Shown here in pieces: positions 1 to 4,670 of a DNA stretch of 7,621 nucleotides; the first letter of the stretch is position 1; every line of letters begins with the position of its first letter. Below the pieces are notes generated by a model that searched no databases, was not told the origin of the DNA, and saw nothing but the letters and a program-made list of their open reading frames with translations. The stretch is from Candidatus Woesearchaeota archaeon. Its GTDB lineage: Archaea > Nanobdellota > Nanobdellia > SCGC-AAA011-G17 > VGLX01. The position numbers were made by a program, and so were the translations under genes. The stretch is taken from contig VGLX01000056.1 of NCBI GenBank assembly GCA_016866645.1, positions 1-7,621 of the forward strand, given 5' to 3'.

Positions 1-1
1 C

Positions 2-115
2 ATAATAGCAATAGACCCAGTGAGCAAAGATTACAGCATCGTCGGAATAATTGACAATTACACAACTTATGAAAAGAAAGAAGGAAAAAAAGATTATTTA
101 ATCCATCAGGATTAG
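2..115 (+). CDS. C-terminal end of an unrecognised protein (partial, 5' end outside the window)
   Basis: An open frame enters from the left edge and runs 37 codons to a TAG stop. The visible tail begins with a hydrophobic and acidic stretch (IIAIDPVSKDYSIVGIIDN) and ends in a Lys/Glu-rich charged segment followed by DYLIHQD. The alternation in IIAIDP and YSIVGIID looks like beta strands of a soluble domain. No family can be named from this fragment. Its stop codon overlaps the stop codon of the convergent PCNA gene, so the two genes end tail to tail with no spacer. Reality as a gene is supported by the clean open frame and by this exact abutment with a certain gene, but the fragment is short. 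Confidence 0.55.
   Translation: MIAIDPVSKDYSIVGIIDNYTTYEKKEGKKDYLIHQD
72..91 (-). terminator. Candidate T-rich terminator for the PCNA transcript
   Basis: Read on the minus strand, 21 to 40 bases past the PCNA stop codon, there is a pyrimidine-rich stretch with a run of seven T followed by CCTTCTTTCTTTTC. Archaeal termination commonly uses such oligo-T tracts without a hairpin. It lies inside the end of the convergent plus-strand gene, so the two transcripts would overlap at their 3' ends. The call rests on base composition only. Confidence 0.35.
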
Positions 116-852
116 TCGTTGTCTACCCTTGGAGCTAGTATGAAGCTCAGCATGAGCCTGTCCATTATCTTATAGTCCGCCCTCAGAGGATACTCTCGTC
201 CGAAGTTAAGGTCTACGGTCTCAGCTATCTTCGAGCCTTTAACTATTTTTTTCAGGTATTCGATGCTGTACTTTGACAAGACTCGGCTGTCTTTCATCTT
301 TATGATTATCCCTTCTGTCGCCGGCACTTCCACCTTGGCAGCGTTGAATCTTCCTTCAGACTGGACTGTGATCTTGTTAGATTCAGCTATCAGGGCTACT
401 GATTCTGAGACGATTTCCATGTCGTCTACAGCGTCAGATAGCACTACCGAAGGCATCTCTACTTTGACGTCGAATTTTAGGTCGGGTATCTTCTGCTCTG
501 ACTCTTCCACGTCTATCAGGCTCAGGCTGAAAGTGCTCGTCCTCTCGCCTTTCAATGTTATTTTCAGCTTGTTGTCAACAGTTTCGAGTATTATCGTGTC
601 TGATGGCTTAGCTCTTTTCAACACTTGGTTTAGGTTGTCCAGGTTGACTGACAAGTCTTGTGCGCCTTTGATGTCGTATTCTACGAATGCGCTTGACAGC
701 ATCTTGAACATGACCATCGCTACGTTCGCCGGGTCCATTGCTGTTATCTCTATCTTGTCCTTGTCGAGCTTGAAGGTCACCTCATTCACAAGCTCTGAGA
801 TTATTCCTACGCTTTCTTTCAAAAGTCTTGGTTCTGCTAGTACGAGTTTCAT
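112..852 (-). CDS. pcn: DNA polymerase sliding clamp (archaeal PCNA)
   Basis: This is the ring-shaped processivity factor that encircles DNA and tethers replicative polymerase, FEN1, ligase and other PIP-box proteins. At 246 residues it has the normal PCNA length with two tandem clamp domains. Visible hallmarks are the first-domain signature AMDPANVAMV (residues 38-47), an interdomain connecting loop at about 113-127 (IDVEESEQKIPDLKF), and the C-terminal APRVDND, which matches the APRxE-type tail that contacts client proteins. Only one copy is in the window, so a homotrimer is the simplest expectation. The ATG start gives the usual MKLVLAEPRLL opening. No Shine-Dalgarno site precedes it, and a TATA-like element about 26-34 bases upstream suggests a nearly leaderless transcript. 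It is the last gene of the minus-strand cluster, 73 bases after a membrane protein gene. Identification is secure. Confidence 0.97.
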   Translation of the reverse strand: MKLVLAEPRLLKESVGIISELVNEVTFKLDKDKIEITAMDPANVAMVMFKMLSSAFVEYDIKGAQDLSVNLDNLNQVLKRAKPSDTIILETVDNKLKITLKGERTSTFSLSLIDVEESEQKIPDLKFDVKVEMPSVVLSDAVDDMEIVSESVALIAESNKITVQSEGRFNAAKVEVPATEGIIIKMKDSRVLSKYSIEYLKKIVKGSKIAETVDLNFGREYPLRADYKIMDRLMLSFILAPRVDND

Positions 853-877
853 GGTAAGAGTTTAGCGAGTTCTTTCC

Positions 878-890
878 TTTTTATTGTTTT
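878..890 (-). promoter_or_regulatory. Candidate TATA element for PCNA
   Basis: The minus strand reads AAAACAATAAAAAG here, an A/T-rich box centred about 26-30 bases before the PCNA start codon. Archaeal transcription starts about 25 bases downstream of the TATA centre, which would place the start within a few bases of the ATG. This agrees with the lack of a Shine-Dalgarno site. The box is not a perfect TTTATA match, so the call is moderate to weak. Confidence 0.35.
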
Positions 891-925
891 TGGTAGTGGA
901 GAACAATATTTTTATTCAGACTATT

Positions 926-1345
926 TCAGAAGAACTGCCTCGATAGTATGTAAGCGTCGTACAGCAAGTAAAATCCGAAGAACACTAACAATGCTTGTAA
1001 AGCAAAGTCAGGTATGGTCAGTACAGGAATCGAGGGCAAGTATTTGTTGAGCAGTTTCAAGTCTATCAGTAACGGTATCGCTCCCACCGCTGCTAAGACT
1101 AATCCGCCGAGCATAGTTGTACCCTTAATCATACCAGTCATAGGGTTTTTTATTTGCATACCCTGCCAAAAAAGTATTATTCCTCCAACCATCAAAGCGA
1201 TTTCTATAACAATCCGGCTGAACAGTTGAGGTAAGGTTTTTGCGATACTTAATTTAAGAAGGGGTATACCTCCTAGTGCTATGCACGCTAAACCTATTAG
1301 AACTATATAAGAAGTCTTCCTTCCCATGCCTCCGCCGAAAAACAT
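926..1345 (-). CDS. Small four-helix membrane protein with an internal duplication, function unknown
   Basis: The 139-residue product is very hydrophobic, with predicted membrane helices at about residues 12-31, 44-65, 77-95 and 112-134. I do not recognise a named family. The two halves resemble each other. GLACIALGGIPLL (18-30) matches GLVLAAVGAIPLL (81-93), each is followed by a leucine-rich linker with an LP pair (38-39 and 103-104), and then comes a second helix ending in an aromatic face. The protein therefore seems built from two copies of a helical hairpin. Few charged residues lie in the helices (E48, D95, D130), so neither a transporter nor an enzyme role can be argued. The first ATG is preferred because a GAGGTG site lies upstream. 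The later Met7 is immediately preceded by GGAGGC, too close to act. The gene has its own good TATA/BRE element and sits between TFS and PCNA. Confidence 0.82.
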   Translation of the reverse strand: MFFGGGMGRKTSYIVLIGLACIALGGIPLLKLSIAKTLPQLFSRIVIEIALMVGGIILFWQGMQIKNPMTGMIKGTTMLGGLVLAAVGAIPLLIDLKLLNKYLPSIPVLTIPDFALQALLVFFGFYLLYDAYILSRQFF

Positions 1346-1358
1346 TTTGTTTTAATAA

Positions 1359-1364
1359 CACCTC
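1359..1364 (-). promoter_or_regulatory. Shine-Dalgarno site of the four-helix membrane protein
   Basis: The minus strand reads GAGGTG, complementary to the 3' end of 16S rRNA, with 13 bases between it and the ATG. The spacing is long but similar to the 11 bases seen before EF-2 in this window. It supports the upstream of two possible ATG codons. Confidence 0.55.
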
Positions 1365-1395
1365 TTTTCCTCTAGCTCTTTATGCGCATTTTTTT

Positions 1396-1411
1396 GTTAT
1401 AAACGTTTCGC
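1396..1411 (-). promoter_or_regulatory. BRE/TATA promoter of the four-helix membrane protein gene
   Basis: On the minus strand the sequence is GCGAAACGTTTATAAC: a purine-rich BRE-like GCGAAAC followed by TTTATAAC. This is one of the best archaeal promoter matches in the window. A start about 26 bases downstream of the TATA centre falls near 1374, giving a leader of roughly 28 bases that includes the GAGGTG site. The BRE half begins only a few bases after the TFS stop codon, so this promoter lies inside the gene cluster and would serve the membrane protein and possibly PCNA. Confidence 0.55.
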
Positions 1412-1418
1412 TTTTTCC

Positions 1419-1742
1419 CTAACTGTAGGATCTCCACCTGTGCTTACACTTCGTGCATTCCAAGAACCTTGTCTCTGCTTCGTCTCCGGCTCTAGTCTGG
1501 ACAGTCCAGAAGTAAGCTTTCTTGTTCTTGCACTTAGGGCATTCCTCGTCAGTCTGAGGCAGCATCTCCACGTTTCGGTCTATTACAGTTATCTCGTCTT
1601 TCTTTTCCAATGCCACTGTCTCTTTCAAGACAGTTGTGGGTTTCTGCTTAATCCTGTGTCCGCATTCGCATGCGAAAGATTTAGTTTTTCTTCCGCCGCT
1701 TTTTGGAACTACGAGCGAACCGCATTTCGGGCAAAATTCCAT
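1419..1742 (-). CDS. tfs: Transcription factor S (TFS), RNA polymerase cleavage-stimulating factor
   Basis: TFS enters the polymerase funnel and stimulates cleavage of backtracked RNA, rescuing stalled elongation complexes. It is related to eukaryotic TFIIS and to Rpb9/Rpa12/Rpc11. The 107-residue length is typical. The N-terminal zinc ribbon has cysteines at 4, 7, 25 and 27, followed by an acidic linker to about residue 65. The C-terminal zinc ribbon has cysteines 68, 71, 96 and 99. Its tip carries TRAGDEAET with the acidic pair D87-E88, which is the catalytic hairpin that coordinates metal in the polymerase active site, so the cleavage function should be intact. This contrasts with inhibitory paralogues that lose the acidic pair. 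A strong AGGAGGT site precedes the ATG. The gene begins 18 bases after the signal peptidase gene and is probably cotranscribed with it. Confidence 0.96.
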   Translation of the reverse strand: MEFCPKCGSLVVPKSGGRKTKSFACECGHRIKQKPTTVLKETVALEKKDEITVIDRNVEMLPQTDEECPKCKNKKAYFWTVQTRAGDEAETRFLECTKCKHRWRSYS

Positions 1743-1751
1743 TTTTGAAAT

Positions 1752-1758
1752 ACCTCCT
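1752..1758 (-). promoter_or_regulatory. Shine-Dalgarno site of TFS
   Basis: The minus strand reads AGGAGGT, nine bases before the TFS ATG. It is the strongest ribosome-binding site in the minus-strand cluster and fits an internal operon gene that needs its own ribosome recruitment. Confidence 0.75.
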
Positions 1759-1760
1759 GA

Positions 1761-2366
1761 TTATAATATTCCAATAATCTTGCTTATTGCCGTTGTGAAC
1801 ATTATCTTAACCCATCCGAGATAAGGTATCCTTAGCACCGCCTTCCCTAAAAACCTTTCTTGAGCGATTTTTTCCCGGTCAGCGATTATATTATTATCAC
1901 CTTTAGTCTCAAAGTATACTTTGCTCTCATCTTCAGATTTTGAAATCACCCTGTGTATTATAGGCGGATAATCAGGATGGGACTCGTAAACTATAACTTG
2001 GCCAAGTTTTACATTCTGTGGCTTAGACCCAAGTAGCACCATTATATCCCCCTGGTCAAATCCGTTAGCAAACGGAAAGTTTTGGAATTCCTCTTTAGTA
2101 AACCCTTTTGCCGTGTACCATTCCTGGTTCATCTCCCACCAGGTTTCGAAATCTTGCTGGCCGTGCGTCATGCTCCCGGATACCACAGCGACTACAGGAT
2201 AATTAGTCCCGAATAATAATCCTAACCCCGGATAGATTATGAACTTGACAAGCACAAACGCTAAGACTATGTTGACCAGCCATGACGCTAGGCTGTCATC
2301 TTCCCAGATGAAACGCCAAACTCTCTTCAGAGTTTCTTTCACACCGCTCTTTTTTGCTTTCTTCAT
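1761..2366 (-). CDS. Signal peptidase I, archaeal/ER (Sec11-like) type
   Basis: This membrane protease removes signal peptides from proteins exported through Sec. The 201-residue protein has a basic N-terminus, a membrane helix at about 28-52, and an extracytoplasmic catalytic domain. The nucleophile is S65 in VSGSM (62-66). The second catalytic residue is H138 in PPIIHRV, the His used by archaeal and ER enzymes in place of the bacterial Lys. KGDNN (155-159) supplies the conserved Asp region. The C-terminus (about 180-201) is hydrophobic and may be a second membrane contact. About 38 residues separate SGSM from the conserved GDIMVL, where many relatives have only about ten. The extra segment is rich in Trp, Phe and Tyr (WWEMNQEWY, FQNFPF). 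The gene starts 7 bases after the transaldolase-like gene and has no clear Shine-Dalgarno site, so translation is probably coupled. TFS follows after 18 bases. Confidence 0.94.
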   Translation of the reverse strand: MKKAKKSGVKETLKRVWRFIWEDDSLASWLVNIVLAFVLVKFIIYPGLGLLFGTNYPVVAVVSGSMTHGQQDFETWWEMNQEWYTAKGFTKEEFQNFPFANGFDQGDIMVLLGSKPQNVKLGQVIVYESHPDYPPIIHRVISKSEDESKVYFETKGDNNIIADREKIAQERFLGKAVLRIPYLGWVKIMFTTAISKIIGIL

Positions 2367-2373
2367 AAGGCAA

Positions 2374-3582
2374 TCATTTCTTTCGTCTGTTGTCTAGCTG
2401 CTTAGCCACCATGCCCACCATAGTATCAGTCGCTTTTGAAAACTCTTCTTCAGTAGCTTTCAATGCGGGGTGAGTGTTGAACTCATCTATAACATAACCA
2501 TCTTCCATATAAGCTTTTTCAAAGTAGGGTATCCTTAGCAGTCGTTCCAAAACTTTTTTTGGGACTTTTTTTTCAATCTGGTTGGTAAACTTCGTATTTT
2601 CTAAAGTTTCGAAAACTCCCTCTATGAATGATGGCGGACAGGTTAGTATTATATCGCCACCGGCTACTTTTTCTAGATGCCAGCATCTCTTTTTACCTTT
2701 AACCGTAGGGCTTATCCTCATAGAGCACAGCAGCATCTTGCTCGGGTAGCCTCTTTCTTTTACTGTCATATAAGCTTTCTTGAAGATAGCCATCTCAGCC
2801 CATCTAGTGTCTGATTCAGATAATTCTATTCCTAAACTTTCAGCTTCCTTCTTCATAGTCCCCCTTAACTCCCCATAACGGGCAGCCATGTAAGTTATAA
2901 CAGACCTCCAGCGGGATAAGTCTACTTTGTTTTTCTTAGCTATCTCTAAACCTTCTTTGACTTTCTCCGCACACATTATCAGTTGCGGAAGCGTGAACGT
3001 CAGCGTGTTGTTAGTCGCTATGCCCTTAGCGGTTAACTGTTTTATTACTTCGTAACCTTCTTTTGAGCCAGGTACTTTTATCATCACGTTTGGGCTTAAG
3101 CTTGCGAGTTCTAAAGCCTGCTTCATCATCGCGTCAACGTCGTATAAAGACCGCGGGTCCACTTGCCCAGATAAGTGGCCGTATTTATGGTTAGATTTTT
3201 CGAAGATTTCTAGGTACATCTCTGCGCCCCGCTTCACAATCTCTTTATAAGTCTGCCAGAAAAGATCCTCCTTGCTTATAGAAGGGTTGTTATCGATTAT
3301 GCTATTGGATATGCTTGCTACGTACTGCTCTCTCATTTTTATAACAGCAAGAGATAATGGCGGATTAGTAGTTACTCCTCGGAATAAAGAGTTCTCAGGA
3401 TTCTTAGAATCATACATCTTCTCAAGTTCAGTTTTGATAACCGATGCCTTTTCTGCAGGCACTTGTTTCAAAAAGCTTTCTGACCAGTCAGCGTATATTA
3501 ACGGTGAAGAATCCCACCAAATCTCTGTCTCAGGGTTTAGATGGACTAAACGTTCTAAAGGGTTTTTTTTCGCGATTTTCAA
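2374..3582 (-). CDS. Transaldolase-family protein (long form, Gln in place of the catalytic Glu)
   Basis: This is a TIM-barrel enzyme forming a Schiff base with sugar phosphates. Transaldolase moves a dihydroxyacetone unit between fructose 6-phosphate and erythrose 4-phosphate. Matching by eye to E. coli TalB gives D24 (Asp17), N73 in TTNP (Asn35), K169 in MIKVPGS (Schiff-base Lys132), N191 and T193 in TNNTLTF (Asn154, Thr156), T230 and R235 in ITYMAAR (Ser176, Arg181), and S287 and R289 in CSMRI (Ser226, Arg228). The exception is Q140 in SGQVDPR, where TalB has Glu96. At 402 residues it is longer than TalB (about 317) and the 220-residue short forms, with extra sequence at both ends. The start is a TTG with AGGAGGGG only three bases upstream. 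No in-frame ATG or GTG lies between the upstream stop and the conserved region. It may be a transaldolase, a fructose-6-phosphate aldolase, or a related aldolase. Confidence 0.88.
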   Translation of the reverse strand: MKIAKKNPLERLVHLNPETEIWWDSSPLIYADWSESFLKQVPAEKASVIKTELEKMYDSKNPENSLFRGVTTNPPLSLAVIKMREQYVASISNSIIDNNPSISKEDLFWQTYKEIVKRGAEMYLEIFEKSNHKYGHLSGQVDPRSLYDVDAMMKQALELASLSPNVMIKVPGSKEGYEVIKQLTAKGIATNNTLTFTLPQLIMCAEKVKEGLEIAKKNKVDLSRWRSVITYMAARYGELRGTMKKEAESLGIELSESDTRWAEMAIFKKAYMTVKERGYPSKMLLCSMRISPTVKGKKRCWHLEKVAGGDIILTCPPSFIEGVFETLENTKFTNQIEKKVPKKVLERLLRIPYFEKAYMEDGYVIDEFNTHPALKATEEEFSKATDTMVGMVAKQLDNRRKK

Positions 3583-3583
3583 T

Positions 3584-3591
3584 CCCCTCCT
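3584..3591 (-). promoter_or_regulatory. Ribosome-binding site deciding the TTG start of the transaldolase-like gene
   Basis: The minus strand reads AGGAGGGG directly before a single A and the TTG codon. The strong match marks where translation begins, because no in-frame ATG or GTG is available upstream or downstream before the conserved sequence. Measured from the GGAGG core, the gap to the TTG is only three bases, compared with 10-12 for TFS and EF-2. Confidence 0.6.
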
Positions 3592-3642
3592 TGTTTTATT
3601 TTTTTGATTTATTGCCGAATAAGTGTCTTGTGTAATTTATGG

Positions 3643-4233
3643 TTAAAAATCTTTTGCTTCAACTATTTTGCCTTTCGGCTTGGTTTCTTTGAATATCTGG
3701 GCTTGGAACTTGTAGATATTCACAGTTTTTATGTCTTTCCAAGAATCGAACGGTAAGCCTGCTTTGTCACAGGTGTGCGACAGGAACTGCTCAACGTCCC
3801 AGCCCCATTCCGGAGCTACTTGCGGCAACAATAAGCCCCTATACCCCCCGCTTTCTGCGATTAGGCCGTCACGTCCAACCTTTATCTCTTTCTTATAATC
3901 AGCAGCAGATTTCACTTTTATCCTCTCGGGTTTTGTTAGCACTGACACTTCGAAAATGATTTTGTCCAGTTCTTCTTTTTTTAGGCTTCTGAACCTCGGG
4001 TCAGAGAAGGCTGCCGCAACAGCCGCTTGGGCCAAAGATTGCCTCAACGGGAATAACGGCTCTGGAAAGCCGATGCATCCCCTTAGGTCATTGTCAGGGT
4101 AGCTGTGTATCGTTACGAAGACTCCTAAAGGCTCCTCAAAAGCATTAAGAGTATAATGTTTAGACTCGAATTTAGAAACTACTGCTTCTCTCGCAGCTTT
4201 GACAAGCTTCTCTCCTTGTGCTAGAGAAAACAT
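3643..4233 (-). CDS. AMMECR1-domain protein
   Basis: The family is conserved from archaea to humans and is named after the gene deleted in AMME syndrome. Its biochemical role is not established, and structures of archaeal members suggest a small-molecule or peptide cleft. The 196-residue length is that of a stand-alone domain. The hallmark LRGCIG is at 50-55, followed by FSDPRF (76-81), a FEVSVLT strand (94-100), VGRDGLI (119-125) and LLLPQVAPEWGWD (134-146). These are all the conserved blocks of the family, with Cys53 present. In many prokaryotes the domain is encoded with a Memo-family protein and a radical SAM enzyme, and neither is nearby here. It starts 12 bases after rpoL with no Shine-Dalgarno site and is probably cotranscribed and translationally coupled. 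The 60-base gap downstream precedes the transaldolase-like gene. Confidence 0.95.
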   Translation of the reverse strand: MFSLAQGEKLVKAAREAVVSKFESKHYTLNAFEEPLGVFVTIHSYPDNDLRGCIGFPEPLFPLRQSLAQAAVAAAFSDPRFRSLKKEELDKIIFEVSVLTKPERIKVKSAADYKKEIKVGRDGLIAESGGYRGLLLPQVAPEWGWDVEQFLSHTCDKAGLPFDSWKDIKTVNIYKFQAQIFKETKPKGKIVEAKDF

Positions 4234-4245
4234 TTTGTTAAGTAA

Positions 4246-4527
4246 TCAAAGGTTTTTTGACACAGCCTTAACAGCCCCCCTTATCTTTTCATTCCTGTCC
4301 TTAAGCCTTTTTATCGCTGCGTCTAAGACCTTTTTAGGGTCTTTCTTGTCAGTTTCTAAGACAAGCACAGGATGTGCTACTAAGGGATGCTCGATATTAT
4401 AACCTGCTACTTTAACATCGTCGTCGTTCCACAACTCTTTTCTTAAAGAATTACAAAAAGTGTGGTTCTCTCCAATTATCTCTATCTTCAGCTTGTTCTT
4501 TTCCTTTTCTAAGACTTTGATTTCCAT
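4246..4527 (-). CDS. rpoL: DNA-directed RNA polymerase subunit L (Rpo11)
   Basis: Subunit L pairs with subunit D to form the assembly platform of archaeal RNA polymerase, equivalent to the bacterial alpha dimer and to eukaryotic Rpb11/AC19. The 93-residue length is normal. The family block GENHTFCNSLRKEL occupies residues 19-32, followed by AGYNIEHPL (41-49) and a long C-terminal helix rich in Lys and Asp from about 62. The subunit D dimer helix region is therefore complete. It heads the minus-strand cluster. No Shine-Dalgarno site precedes the ATG, and a TTTAAAAAA box with a CGAAAGG BRE-like element lies about 26 bases upstream, consistent with leaderless initiation. The AMMECR1 gene follows after 12 bases. 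Confidence 0.97.
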   Translation of the reverse strand: MEIKVLEKEKNKLKIEIIGENHTFCNSLRKELWNDDDVKVAGYNIEHPLVAHPVLVLETDKKDPKKVLDAAIKRLKDRNEKIRGAVKAVSKNL

Positions 4528-4549
4528 AGCCAGTTTAATGAAGATTTCG

Positions 4550-4565
4550 TTTTTTAAACCTTTCG
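4550..4565 (-). promoter_or_regulatory. BRE/TATA promoter of rpoL
   Basis: The minus strand reads CGAAAGGTTTAAAAAA: a purine-rich BRE-like CGAAAGG and then a TTTAAAAAA box. A start about 26 bases downstream of the box centre falls on or next to the rpoL ATG, which would make the message leaderless. This agrees with the absence of any Shine-Dalgarno site. Confidence 0.5.
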
Positions 4566-4586
4566 ATTTGCATGCCGAGCGACCAG

Positions 4587-4605
4587 AAACGATACTTTTA
4601 TAAAT
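4587..4605 (+). promoter_or_regulatory. BRE/TATA promoter of the EF-2 gene
   Basis: The purine-rich GAAACGATA leads into CTTTTATAAAT, a near-ideal archaeal TATA box. Transcription would start near 4626-4629, leaving a leader of about 43 bases that carries the GGAGGT site. The TTTATAAA core is close to palindromic and could also be read by TBP towards rpoL, but it lies some 70 bases from the rpoL start. Confidence 0.65.
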
Positions 4606-4653
4606 CTTCTAAAGTCTTTTCTAAAAACAAAATTTTAAAAAAAATCTCACTTC

Positions 4654-4659
4654 GGAGGT
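4654..4659 (+). promoter_or_regulatory. Shine-Dalgarno site of EF-2
   Basis: GGAGGT lies eleven bases before the EF-2 ATG in an A-rich leader. The strong match fits a highly expressed gene and fixes the MADEKIIERV start. Confidence 0.75.
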
Positions 4660-4670
4660 AAGATTACACA

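Noticed and set aside
263..865. A 200-codon open frame on the plus strand opposite PCNA
   Set aside because: It mirrors the codon pattern of PCNA, has a Ser/Leu/Thr-rich composition typical of an antisense shadow, and has no promoter or ribosome site.
1440..1748. Plus-strand frame opposite TFS, rich in Cys and Phe
   Set aside because: Its cysteines and phenylalanines are the antisense reading of the TFS zinc ribbons. TFS itself is certain.
3272..3607. Plus-strand frame opposite the N-terminal part of the transaldolase-like gene
   Set aside because: It is hydrophobic by antisense composition only, and the transaldolase motifs on the other strand are clear.
3583..3642. Possible separate promoter for the transaldolase-like gene (CATAAATTAC on the minus strand near 3630-3640)
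   Set aside because: The match is weak and lacks a BRE. Read-through from rpoL and AMMECR1 is equally likely, so it is not listed as a feature.
4528..4670. Possible small RNA or riboswitch in the EF-2 leader
   Set aside because: The leader is short and A-rich with no convincing stems beyond the AAAATTTTAAAA palindrome.
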